A stretch of 44,914 bases of DNA from contig CAMJLI010000003.1 of the NCBI GenBank assembly GCA_946406585.1, positions 1-44,914 of the forward strand. The letters run 5' to 3'. A model generated the notes under the pieces. The model was not told where the DNA came from. It was given only the letters and a program-made list of their open reading frames with translations, and did no database searches. The position numbers and the translations under genes are program-made. Below are positions 25,075 through 32,095 of this stretch, piece after piece (position 1 is the first letter of the stretch; each line of letters opens with the position of its first letter). This DNA comes from an uncultured Prevotellaceae bacterium. GTDB taxonomy: Bacteria; Bacteroidota; Bacteroidia; Bacteroidales; Bacteroidaceae.

Positions 25075-26592
25075 TCAATCTACGCGGAACTCCATACTTC
25101 GGAAGATTGGAACCTGCTCCATCGGTATGCCATCGAGCATGCCGGGTTCATAAAACTGTTGTATGTTGCTTATGTCCTTTGCCACTCCCTCCCGGATGAA
25201 GTTGTGAAAAGTGTCGAGCAAGTCGAGTTGTGCCAGGGTGGCATTCCTTGTCTGCTGCTCGTATAGCTTTCCGCTAACCCCTGTGGCAGTAGTCTTTCCT
25301 TGCAAGGCGCCTGTCACCCCCGAGATGTCTTCCATGAAATTGAGTTGTGTCTGCAGCAATTCGTTAATGCCAATGTTCACGGCATTTGCCGCCACTTGTT
25401 GCGGCATCACCACCCCGCCCCTCGACTTTACAGGTATCACCCCATTGAATCTCGCCCATTCGTCGGCCACATCTTCTATGGAGAAGCCATCGGGGATGCA
25501 TTCCTCAGGCACGAGCAGCACTCCTTTTGCCGACGAGCGCATCACCCAGTCGTAAAGTGTGATGAGCCTGTTGGTGTATCGCTGTTGGTCGATGACATCA
25601 GCCACAAAAGAATGCACTTCTCCATCAACCATGGGATAAGCCTTGAAGACAAACGGGTGCTGTCCGTGAATGTAGGGCGAAGTTCCCTCGTCGATGACAT
25701 CACCAAAGGGCGAGAGATAATAATAACGCCATTCATCCGCCATCATCCATTGCACATCATGTTCGTCGGACACCAGATGTGGCGAGAAGTTGCAGGCATC
25801 CACCCATGCGAGCACCCCCTCCTTTCTGTCATGGCACAGATAGCCCGGCCTGCGTTCGCGTTTCCACACTTCCACCACCCGGCATAGCTGTGGTTGACCG
25901 GGCATGAAGAACTTGTCATGACTTCCCCATGCCATCCCCCACCCTGCCAACACGTCATCCATGCGCTGTCTGTAAGAACCAATATCATAGACAGCGCGCA
26001 GAGCTTCCACATCTTCAGGCTTGCGGGCAAACTCTGAACAAACGGCATCAAAACGCATGTCGTGAATCTCTCCTATCACCCCGATGTCCCATCCACGACA
26101 GTCGGAATGATGCGAATCCACGAAAAAGAGGTCGAGCGGCACATTGACAGTCCAACAGCCAGCACCACCATTCCTCCAGCCATAACTCTTGCGCTGTGCC
26201 ACCATTCCTGATATGAGAAATTCCTCAAGTGCCCTTGCATTCAGTTCATCATGGCAGTTAAGCCTTGCCACCTTTTCAAGCATCTTCATCATCCCCTTCT
26301 GCATGCCCTTGTCATCGCACCCCACCTTGCAAGGCTTCATCTCCGAGCGATAGAGACCGAGCACCTGTTTCACCAGCCTTCTTATGAGATTGTTCTTGAG
26401 GGGTTCACTTCCCTGACTGCGTATGTAGCTTTCCTCCTTCACCCATTTTCCATCTACGCATACAAGGTCACCCCACTGGTCGCCATAGCAATACCTCTTG
26501 CATCGAGCACGCTCATTTCTGAATTTGCTCATTGACTCCCAATAACCGACCGCCTCGAAAAGAAGGTCCAAATTCTTGCTGTATGTCTTCAT
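25075..26592 (-). CDS. Orphan phage portal-like protein
   Basis: The 505-aa product has features I associate with dodecameric phage portals. The start reads FRNERARCKRYCYGDQWGD, followed by PLKNNLIRRLVKQVLGLYRS, a central beta region with SPYIHGQHPFVFKAYPMVDG, an EVHSFVADVIDQQRYTNRL helix, and a C-terminal region with LNFMEDISGVTGALQG and SGKLYEQQTRNATLAQLDLL. The last segment is typical of the portal wing/crown of P22-like or Bacteroides phages. No terminase, capsid, protease, tail or integrase gene is near; neighbours are a RAYT and a small regulator. It is therefore a stranded phage gene or a domesticated one. The frame is intact over the full length with no stops or frameshift, which argues against simple decay. 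A -7 promoter box lies just upstream. Confidence 0.7.
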   Translation of the reverse strand: MKTYSKNLDLLFEAVGYWESMSKFRNERARCKRYCYGDQWGDLVCVDGKWVKEESYIRSQGSEPLKNNLIRRLVKQVLGLYRSEMKPCKVGCDDKGMQKGMMKMLEKVARLNCHDELNARALEEFLISGMVAQRKSYGWRNGGAGCWTVNVPLDLFFVDSHHSDCRGWDIGVIGEIHDMRFDAVCSEFARKPEDVEALRAVYDIGSYRQRMDDVLAGWGMAWGSHDKFFMPGQPQLCRVVEVWKRERRPGYLCHDRKEGVLAWVDACNFSPHLVSDEHDVQWMMADEWRYYYLSPFGDVIDEGTSPYIHGQHPFVFKAYPMVDGEVHSFVADVIDQQRYTNRLITLYDWVMRSSAKGVLLVPEECIPDGFSIEDVADEWARFNGVIPVKSRGGVVMPQQVAANAVNIGINELLQTQLNFMEDISGVTGALQGKTTATGVSGKLYEQQTRNATLAQLDLLDTFHNFIREGVAKDISNIQQFYEPGMLDGIPMEQVPIFRSMEFRVD

Positions 26593-26606
26593 GAATGTTT
26601 TTTATG

Positions 26607-26614
26607 CAAAGATA
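26607..26614 (-). promoter_or_regulatory. -7 element upstream of the portal-like gene
   Basis: Read on the minus strand this is TATCTTTG, a perfect match to TAnnTTTG, 14 bases before the ATG. The -33 element is not evident at the usual spacing, and the leader would be very short. Confidence 0.35.
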
Positions 26615-26814
26615 TTAAAGACACCCCTTCAACGTTTGGCATAATGAAATGGTCTTATGTTAATAATTTAAGAAATACAAACAAACAACAAAAACAGTAA
26701 CAGATAGTAACCTTTTGTAAGTAAAAGATTTACAAATGAAAAATTAACGTCGCTTATCAGTTTACATTTGTATGTTTTTAACATTTTTTTTCAAAGGATA
26801 TGGGAATTTAATAC

Positions 26815-26822
26815 TAATTTTG
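26815..26822 (+). promoter_or_regulatory. -7 element upstream of the XRE regulator
   Basis: TAATTTTG matches TAnnTTTG. It lies 67 bases before the TTG start at 26890, giving a leader of about 60 bases. The region 19-22 bases upstream is T-rich but has no TTTG. Confidence 0.45.
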
Positions 26823-26889
26823 CCCAAAAAGGAAAAAGAAGCATACCTTCACTATTCCAAATTAATCATTTATTAAACAATTTACGATC

Positions 26890-27102
26890 TTGGTACACAT
26901 AGGAGCACTAATCAAACAAACCCTCAAACAAAGGCGCAAATCTGTAGTATGGTTTGCCGGGGAGTTATCATGCAGTAGAACAAATGTCTACAAGATCTTT
27001 TCGAAGCAATCCATCGACACCAAAGATCTTTTGAGGATTTCCAAAATCCTTGAATTCGACTTTTTTGAAATTTACAGTAAAGAATTGTCAGGACAAGAGT
27101 AA
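26890..27102 (+). CDS. Small XRE-family helix-turn-helix regulator (TTG start)
   Basis: The 70-aa protein is essentially one HTH_3/XRE domain: VHIGALIKQTLKQRRKS, then WFAGELSCSRTNVYKIF as helix 2-turn-recognition helix, and STKDLLRISKILEFDFFEIY-like packing helices (here SIDTKDLLRISKILEF). I recall Bacteroidetes homologues that start MIHIGQLI, which aligns with the TTG at 26890. No ATG or GTG is available between this TTG and the in-frame stop at 26863-26865, so a TTG start is required if the N-terminus is complete. The gene has its own -7 box and is followed by a terminator, making it a single-gene unit. Its target is unknown; it lies next to the portal-like gene but transcribed away from it. 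Confidence 0.75.
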   Translation: MVHIGALIKQTLKQRRKSVVWFAGELSCSRTNVYKIFSKQSIDTKDLLRISKILEFDFFEIYSKELSGQE

Positions 27103-27146
27103 GAGGGACAACTGCGAGAACAAGATTTTTTAGAAGTAGAACCCCC

Positions 27147-27184
27147 AAATAGGCATCCCAAATAAAAGGATGCCTATTTTTTTG
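27147..27184 (+). terminator. Rho-independent terminator after the XRE gene
   Basis: AAATAGGCATCC (27147-27158) and GGATGCCTATTT (27168-27179) form a perfect 12-base stem with a nine-base loop and run into a T tract. Confidence 0.9.
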
Positions 27185-27193
27185 CAAAAAAAG

Positions 27194-27224
27194 TTGCAAA
27201 ATCAAACATTCATTGCTATCTTTG
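27194..27224 (+). promoter_or_regulatory. Bacteroidetes-type promoter for the 27248-28363 unit
   Basis: TTG at 27194-27196, 20 bases, then TATCTTTG at 27217-27224 fits both promoter elements. The -7 box ends 23 bases before the ATG at 27248, which supports that start over the frame's earlier opening at 27170. Confidence 0.7.
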
Positions 27225-27247
27225 CATTTTACGAAAAAAGATTGGAA

Positions 27248-27634
27248 ATGAACTTACTTAAGTATTTTTTTGTGTGGCTGTCAGTATTTTGCATTGTGTC
27301 ATGCCAGACCGACAAGAGCACCACCATCAAATCAGTAGAAATAAGCAAGGAAGGCATTCGCGCGGAAGGCAAGCCTTTCACGGGCATGGTGTGGAGTGAA
27401 GACAGCAGCACTTACTGCCTTGAGGTGAAAGATGGCTCTTTGGTATCCTACACCCTCTTCCACCCTAATGGCACACCAGCCATCAAAATGACGACAGACA
27501 GCACTGAAATGCAGTTTTTTGACGAGAAAGGCAGTGCCATGTCATTAGACTCGTTTGTCAACGACTATGGGCTGCTGGCTGACGAAGTGACAGAATTGGC
27601 ACAAATCATAGAAAGCCGTTCCAGCAACAACTAA
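27248..27634 (+). CDS. Small lipoprotein of unknown function
   Basis: The ATG at 27248 is preferred because it lies just after a good promoter and gives a lipoprotein signal (MNLLKYFFVWLSVFCIVSCQ, lipobox Cys19). The 128-aa product has a mature domain with alternating short strands (IRAEGKPFTGMVWSEDSS, GSLVSYTLFHPNGTPAI), reminiscent of MORN-like or toxin-antitoxin YwqK-type repeats (G.P.tG..w......). A short C-terminal helix follows. The YwqK resemblance is weak and function is unknown. It is 18 bases upstream of the next gene, and the two probably form an envelope pair. Confidence 0.7.
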   Translation: MNLLKYFFVWLSVFCIVSCQTDKSTTIKSVEISKEGIRAEGKPFTGMVWSEDSSTYCLEVKDGSLVSYTLFHPNGTPAIKMTTDSTEMQFFDEKGSAMSLDSFVNDYGLLADEVTELAQIIESRSSNN

Positions 27635-27652
27635 AAAAAAACTCAAACACAA

Positions 27653-28363
27653 ATGAAAAAAGCATTCATCGCCCTATGCATCATCGTTATTGCTGGTGCG
27701 GGCTTATTTTTCTATTATTACAATCAAGACGAAAAGGAGCAAGAGGCCAAGCGTTCGCTGCAAAGCTTCATGCATCAGGCCCGCAATCTCACCAACGAGC
27801 TGATACGCCACAAGCAGATGGAAGACAACAACAAGAATGCGGAGTGGGAAAAGACCCATTCCGACAAAGCCATCATCGCTGCTGTGGAGAAGCTCATAGA
27901 AGAGGAATGGACTAGCGGCCGCAACCATGTGGGAGGCAAGAACTGGACAGACAAGATGAACATCTTGCGTGACATGTGCGACAACGTCAAGACTTTCAAC
28001 GATGAGGCAAAAGAAGAGTTCAACTCCATGAGTTTCAATGGAATGATGGGAAAAGACTGCCGTTTTGCCGTAGATACCATCATGGCTCCGTACTATGTTT
28101 CTGACTCGGCATGGGTGGATGTCCATTTCAAGTTGACAGACTTGCAAGGCACGCCATACCCCAATCGTCAGAAAGTGACGCTGAAACTACAATTCAATCC
28201 CTCGGATGAACGATGGCTCATCAACGATTTCGTGTTCTACTACAATGAAGAGCACGGGCAATACCAATACTCTGAAATGAAGGAGATGCAGGGATTCCTG
28301 CAACAATACTCGCTAAGCGGCGACAGCATCTACAGCGACGCAATTAAAAAAGAGGAAGAATAA
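27653..28363 (+). CDS. Single-pass membrane-anchored protein of unknown function
   Basis: The 236-aa protein has one N-terminal hydrophobic segment (FIALCIIVIAGAGLFFYYY, about 5-23) without a clear cleavage site, so it is likely anchored with the rest in the periplasm. A charged helical part (about 25-115) precedes a beta-rich domain with CRFAVDTIMAPYYVSDSAW, VTLKLQFNPSDERWLINDFV and an acidic Glu-rich end. The last part resembles NTF2-like or lumazine-binding folds in rhythm, but I do not recognise a family. It follows the small lipoprotein gene after 18 bases and ends before a bidirectional terminator. Confidence 0.7.
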   Translation: MKKAFIALCIIVIAGAGLFFYYYNQDEKEQEAKRSLQSFMHQARNLTNELIRHKQMEDNNKNAEWEKTHSDKAIIAAVEKLIEEEWTSGRNHVGGKNWTDKMNILRDMCDNVKTFNDEAKEEFNSMSFNGMMGKDCRFAVDTIMAPYYVSDSAWVDVHFKLTDLQGTPYPNRQKVTLKLQFNPSDERWLINDFVFYYNEEHGQYQYSEMKEMQGFLQQYSLSGDSIYSDAIKKEEE

Positions 28364-28386
28364 AAAAAAGAGGAAGAGCAAAAAAA

Positions 28387-28411
28387 ACAGCTGATTTCTC
28401 AGCTGTTTTTT
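28387..28411. terminator. Bidirectional terminator between convergent genes
   Basis: ACAGCTGA (28387-28394) pairs perfectly with TCAGCTGT (28399-28406) over TTTC. A T run follows on the + strand, and an A run precedes it, which gives a T run on the - strand. The right arm contains the stop codon of the minus-strand GrpE-like gene. Confidence 0.8.
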
Positions 28412-28845
28412 ACTATTTTCACTTCTGCCATTCTTAGCAGCCTGTCTTTCCTTACAAATCCATCCTTCTCTATTTGTGCCACTGTGCCATCCTTCTTTTC
28501 GTTGTCCTCCACAGTGCCCACGATCTTTGCCTTGGAAGCATCGAACTCGCCATTATCGAAGGTCACCCTGTAGACTCCATAATGACCGAGCACCTCAATC
28601 AGCTTGGTTTTTGCTGTCAGCAATCTGGAAATTGCGCTTGTTGATATACGGCTTTGGTCGAGTCCGCGCTCATGAATCGTGGCTTCCGCCCATTCGAAAG
28701 ATTCGAGCACCTGCAAGAAGTCCTTGCACATGTCGCCCACCAAATTGTCGCTGGAATCCTTCTGGCTTGAATTCCAGTTGGCCATTCTCTTGTTCTCGTC
28801 GCAGAGCCTCTTTATCTCGTCTCTTAAATCGTCAAACTTGCTCAT
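28399..28845 (-). CDS. Short GrpE-like nucleotide exchange factor
   Basis: The 148-aa protein matches the C-terminal part of GrpE: a helical region (about 45-90), then the beta head with LIEVLGHYGVYRVTFDNGEFD, GTVAQIEKDGFVRKDRLLRM and AEVKIVKNS. In GrpE this head wing contacts the DnaK ATPase domain and opens it for ADP release. Compared with the usual 180-210 residues, the long N-terminal dimerising helix is much reduced here (residues about 1-40). It is thus a divergent paralogue rather than the housekeeping GrpE, which normally sits beside dnaJ. No Hsp70 gene is near. Its partner upstream in the same direction is the zinc-ribbon/LysM gene (46-base gap). Client or Hsp70 partner is unknown. 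Confidence 0.7.
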   Translation of the reverse strand: MSKFDDLRDEIKRLCDENKRMANWNSSQKDSSDNLVGDMCKDFLQVLESFEWAEATIHERGLDQSRISTSAISRLLTAKTKLIEVLGHYGVYRVTFDNGEFDASKAKIVGTVEDNEKKDGTVAQIEKDGFVRKDRLLRMAEVKIVKNS

Positions 28846-28891
28846 TGTCTATAATAAAATAGGTATGCAATAATCTTAAATCATTCTCCAT

Positions 28892-29578
28892 TTACTTCAC
28901 AAGGATTTGCTGGCCCACGTCGATGGGTTTGTTCTTGTCTTTGCCATTCATCCTTGCCAATTCCGAATCAGAAACTTTATGCTTGTAAAGCTTGCCACAA
29001 ATCTTCCACCATGAGTCGCCCTTCTGCACAGTATAGTATTTCTTGCCGTTCTTCACAGTTACCATGTCATTGGGAGCTGTGATGCCGTCACTTGGGGCGG
29101 GGGCTTCTTTCATTTCCTCGGCAGGCTTCTCTGCAGCAGGTTTTTCTGCCGCAGCAGTTGCTGTTGCCGCTGTCTCTGATTTCTGTTCAGCACTTGCCTT
29201 TTCATTTTTTGCCACCTTGTCTTCCTTGGCAGCAGGTGAAGCAGCAGAAGAATTCTGAGCCAAAACAGGAGCGCCACCATCCTTTATCATCTCATTTAGG
29301 GTGACGATGGAGTCCTCCAAGATGCTCAGTCTTTCCTTGTCAGCTGTAGGCATGGAGCCTTTTGTAAAATAAAGCAAAGCGAAGAGCAATGCAGCCACCA
29401 TGGCAACTATACCCAATGGCTTCCAAATGGTGGTCTTGGAATTGGCTTCTTGCTCAAGACGGTCGATTATACGGAAAGCCCTCAAGTTGCTTCCACAGTC
29501 CGGACATGTGACATCTTCTTTCAGATAGTCGGGTATTCCTTCTCTCCCACAGACGGGACATTTTCTACTATTTGCCAT
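28892..29578 (-). CDS. Zinc-ribbon, transmembrane, LysM-domain protein
   Basis: The start at 29578 (MANSRKCPVCGREG) is preferred over an earlier in-frame ATG at 29638, since it begins at the zinc ribbon. The 228-aa product has, in order: a two-CxxC zinc ribbon (CPVCGREGIPDYL and CPDCGSNLRAF, about 7-35), one membrane helix (about 55-72), a coiled, then Ala/Glu/Lys-rich low-complexity linker (about 85-165), and a C-terminal LysM-like domain (YTVQKGDSWWKICGKLYKHK to VGQQILVK). The zinc ribbon should be cytoplasmic and LysM periplasmic, where it could bind peptidoglycan. This layout suggests linking a cytoplasmic state to the cell wall, which is inference. It precedes the GrpE-like gene by 46 bases. 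Confidence 0.8.
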   Translation of the reverse strand: MANSRKCPVCGREGIPDYLKEDVTCPDCGSNLRAFRIIDRLEQEANSKTTIWKPLGIVAMVAALLFALLYFTKGSMPTADKERLSILEDSIVTLNEMIKDGGAPVLAQNSSAASPAAKEDKVAKNEKASAEQKSETAATATAAAEKPAAEKPAEEMKEAPAPSDGITAPNDMVTVKNGKKYYTVQKGDSWWKICGKLYKHKVSDSELARMNGKDKNKPIDVGQQILVK

Positions 29579-29738
29579 AACTCCTTCTATTAAAGGTATT
29601 TCCAATAAAAATTCATTTAAAAAAACAATAAGGTGCATTCACCTTTTCATTTTGCCAATCACTATTTCTGGTGCTGCATGATGGTAGTAAGGCACCCTGC
29701 ATAAGTGGTTTTCTGAAGTCGTCCTCCAAAATTCGCGC

Positions 29739-29746
29739 CAAAGGTA
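29739..29746 (-). promoter_or_regulatory. -7 element upstream of the LysM/GrpE-like unit
   Basis: Read on the minus strand this is TACCTTTG, a perfect -7 match, about 160 bases before the ATG at 29578. No -33 element is clear. The rest of the 29579-29905 gap holds only this box and the terminator at 29791-29822. Confidence 0.45.
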
Positions 29747-29790
29747 CGAAAAAAAAATCACACATTCAGTATTTTGACAAGAAATGTTTT

Positions 29791-29822
29791 ATAAAAAAAA
29801 GAAAGCAGTGCTTCAGCACTGC
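29791..29822 (-). terminator. Terminator of the 65-aa gene
   Basis: On the minus strand GCAGTGCT and AGCACTGC form an eight-base stem with a tight two-base loop (or seven bases with four), followed by TTTCTTTTTTTT. It ends the unit that starts at the 30234-30265 promoter. Confidence 0.8.
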
Positions 29823-29905
29823 AATATATGATATTTGCATATGTCATGAAATCATCAAGACATCATGACAAGCATACGTCTTTCATTCTTCACCCTTGCG
29901 GAAGG

Positions 29906-30103
29906 TCAATCATCCCATTGACCTGTGGAGATGAAATTGTTGCTGTTGAATGTAGGATTCAACTGATTCTTTCCAGTAACCGGAAGACCAGAAAATGACT
30001 CCATGTCATCCTGTGAAGCAGGTCTATTGGTAGCCCCCATGATCTCATATTCATAGATGGGAACCGAGTCTATATCCGTTGTTGGAACGATATATTTCTT
30101 CAT
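29906..30103 (-). CDS. 65-aa peptide of unknown function in its own transcription unit
   Basis: The peptide starts MKKYIVPTTDIDSVPIYEY and ends in a Gly/Asn-rich part with STGQWDD at the C-terminus. It has no signal peptide or membrane helix. Its layout is close to the 55-aa peptide at 13913: MK plus aromatic/Ile, a Pro at 7-8, Asp/Ile after it, a small-residue middle and an acidic end with Trp. It has a two-element promoter 125 bases upstream, a long leader, a small GGTCAAT/ATTGACC hairpin across its stop codon, and its own terminator. Such independent control argues for a real product. Candidates are a peptide signal, a modified-peptide precursor, or a regulatory small protein. No family is recognised. 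Confidence 0.65.
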   Translation of the reverse strand: MKKYIVPTTDIDSVPIYEYEIMGATNRPASQDDMESFSGLPVTGKNQLNPTFNSNNFISTGQWDD

Positions 30104-30233
30104 TATATATAGTTAATAGTGTGACTTGTTATCAGAAGCAGTATCCACATGTCGCATGAAAAAATACTGCGTATAGCTTTCTCTTTCAATCCCTTGAAAC
30201 GTAGAAATGCGCCGGATTGCCAATAATCCTCGG

Positions 30234-30265
30234 CAAAGATAGATATTTTGAACCGAACCAACAAA
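30234..30265 (-). promoter_or_regulatory. Bacteroidetes-type promoter for the 65-aa gene
   Basis: On the minus strand TTTG (30265-30262), 20 bases, then TATCTTTG (30241-30234) is a near-ideal promoter. Transcription would begin near 30227 and leave about 120 bases of leader (30104-30227) with no gene that I can support. Confidence 0.7.
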
Positions 30266-30275
30266 TTTTATTTGA

Positions 30276-30321
30276 TAAAAAAAGGGCTTGTGTAAAAAAA
30301 AGAGTGTAAAAATGCCCTTTT
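30276..30321 (-). terminator. Likely terminator of the PurF-like gene
   Basis: On the minus strand AAAAGGGC pairs with GCCCTTTT over a 26-base loop and runs into more T. It lies about 100 bases past the end of the PurF-like gene. The long loop makes it weaker than the other terminators here. Confidence 0.4.
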
Positions 30322-30418
30322 CCCACCCCGATAATATCACTTTCCTACATTTTTCACCCACTTCAATGACCACAACTGGCAATATTTGCCCATCATGTGT
30401 TTGAGAACGTCAGCCTGT

Positions 30419-31834
30419 CTATTTCTTGCAATCGCACCCTGACCCATCAAAGCAATGGGTGCAGATGCGGCACTTGGGAAGCCCTATTGACTTCACAAGA
30501 TTTTCTATCTTGTTGAACCTTAGAGTCGTGATGCCCAATTGCTTGGCCATCTCATCCACCATTCGCTTGTATTCAGGTGAGTCAGACCGAGAATACTTTT
30601 CCAAATTCTTGCCATCCTCTCCTTCAAATTCCTTTATGATTCTACGTGAGAGCAGTTCCATGTCGCTTTTCGAACTGGTGAAATTGATGAATGGGCATCC
30701 ATACACCAATGGCGGACAGGAAATACGTGCATGCACCTCTTTCGCTCCATATTCAAAAAAAGTGCGGACATTGTCTCTCAACTGGGTGCCCCTGACGATG
30801 GAGTCGTCGCAGAAAGCCACTCTTTTGCCACTGAGAATTTCCCTGTTGGGGATGAGCTTCATCTTTGCCACGAGGTTTCTTCTCGACTGGTTTCCTGGGG
30901 TGAAGCTTCTTGGCCATGTCGGTGTGTACTTCAGCACAGCTCTCTTGTAGGGTACGCCATGCCCTTGAGAATATCCCAGAGCCATGCCCACGCCCGAATC
31001 GGGTATGCCGCAAACAATGTCCACGTCGGTGTCATCCTCCTGCCCCAAAATGAATCCGTTGCGCTCTCGCATGTCCTCCACGTTGACCCCGTCGTAGTCG
31101 CTTGAAGGGAATCCATAATACACCCACAGGAAAGAACAAATCTGCTCCGTATCCCCCTGCTGTTGAAGCACTTCAATGCCATCGGACTTTATTTTCACTA
31201 TCTCCCCCGGTCCCAGGTTGTGTATTGGCGTGTAGTCGAGGTTTGGAAAGCTCGAAGTCTCGCTTGTAGCAGCATATGCTCCTTCTTTCTTTCCTATAAC
31301 AATAGGTGTTCTCCCATATTTGTCACGGGCTGCAATAATGCCGTCCTCTGTAAGCACGAGCATCGAGCATGAGCCTTCCACCTCATTGAACACCTTGTTG
31401 ATGCCGTCCACAAAGGAAGCCCCCATGTTGATCAGCAATGCCACCAATTCGGTCTGGTTGATTTTGTTGGCTGACATTTCGCTGAAGTGCATCCTCTTGT
31501 CGAGCAACTTTTTTGCTATTTCTTGCTGGTTGTTGATTTTGGCCACAGTCACCACTGCATATCTTCCCAGATGGGAGTTGACGATGATGGGTTGCGGGTC
31601 GGTGTCGCTGATGACGCCTATTCCTTGACTGCCATGGAATTGCTCAAGTTCATCCTCGAATTTTGACCTGAAATAATCTCTTTCCAAACTGTGAATTGAA
31701 CGCGAGAATCCCTTTTCCGGGTCGAAAGTTGCCAGTCCAGCACGTTTTGTTCCAAGATGTGAATTGTAATCTGTGCCGTAGAACAAGTCGTTGACGCAAT
31801 CCCCGACGGAAATGGTACCAAAAAAACCTCCCAT
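30419..31834 (-). CDS. PurF-like amidophosphoribosyltransferase paralogue lacking the glutaminase Cys
   Basis: The 471-aa protein has the two PurF domains: an Ntn glutaminase fold (about 1-225, with YGTDYNSHLGTKRAG) and a phosphoribosyltransferase fold. The latter has the PRPP loop VAFCDDSIVRGTQLRDN near 335-351 and VCGIPDSGVGMALGYS. In PurF the residue after Met is the catalytic Cys (MCGI). Here the start is MGGFFGTISV, so the nucleophile is Gly and glutamine hydrolysis should be lost. The C-terminus carries a compact Cys cluster (CRICTHCFDGSGCDC), suited to binding zinc or an iron-sulfur cluster. I recall similar MGGFFGT proteins in Bacteroides, so this is probably a conserved subfamily. 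It may be ammonia-dependent, regulatory, or act on another amine. A -7 box lies 84 bases upstream. Confidence 0.8.
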   Translation of the reverse strand: MGGFFGTISVGDCVNDLFYGTDYNSHLGTKRAGLATFDPEKGFSRSIHSLERDYFRSKFEDELEQFHGSQGIGVISDTDPQPIIVNSHLGRYAVVTVAKINNQQEIAKKLLDKRMHFSEMSANKINQTELVALLINMGASFVDGINKVFNEVEGSCSMLVLTEDGIIAARDKYGRTPIVIGKKEGAYAATSETSSFPNLDYTPIHNLGPGEIVKIKSDGIEVLQQQGDTEQICSFLWVYYGFPSSDYDGVNVEDMRERNGFILGQEDDTDVDIVCGIPDSGVGMALGYSQGHGVPYKRAVLKYTPTWPRSFTPGNQSRRNLVAKMKLIPNREILSGKRVAFCDDSIVRGTQLRDNVRTFFEYGAKEVHARISCPPLVYGCPFINFTSSKSDMELLSRRIIKEFEGEDGKNLEKYSRSDSPEYKRMVDEMAKQLGITTLRFNKIENLVKSIGLPKCRICTHCFDGSGCDCKK

Positions 31835-31917
31835 TGCAGATGTATGACTATAAATTGATTTATATAAATTGTGATTTTATATGCTGCCTTTATTATGCAA
31901 TTTCACTAAATCACGTG

Positions 31918-31925
31918 CAAAGGTA
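31918..31925 (-). promoter_or_regulatory. -7 element upstream of the PurF-like gene
   Basis: On the minus strand this reads TACCTTTG, a perfect -7 match, in the divergent region shared with the 32096 gene. No clear -33 element is seen. Confidence 0.45.
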
Positions 31926-32040
31926 GTGCAAAAAAAGATAATATATGCCATTTTATGAAAATAAAAAAGCCTTGAGCGCGTCTATCGTAACATATCTTTA
32001 CTTTTTTCCTTTTTTTCATGGCTGATTGAAATAAATGTCG

Positions 32041-32048
32041 TAAATTTG
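32041..32048 (+). promoter_or_regulatory. -7 element upstream of the helical-repeat gene
   Basis: TAAATTTG matches TAnnTTTG. Transcription would begin near 32055, so the in-frame ATG at 32057 would have almost no leader, while the ATG at 32096 would have about 40 bases. Confidence 0.45.
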
Positions 32049-32095
32049 AGGCATGAATGAAAGTCAACAACATCATTAACCAAAAGACTAAAGCC

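Noticed and set aside
25075..26592. Prophage in this region
   Set aside because: Apart from the portal-like gene there is no integrase, terminase, capsid, tail or lysis gene, and no attachment-site pair was seen.
29805..29822. GCAGTGCTTCAGCACTGC as another REP copy
   Set aside because: On the minus strand it is followed by a T run and lies where the 65-aa gene needs a terminator. Only the CTGCAATA flank resembles the REP.
30113..30382. 89-aa minus-strand frame
   Set aside because: It contains the promoter and leader of the 65-aa gene and a terminator-like hairpin, so it is unlikely to be coding.
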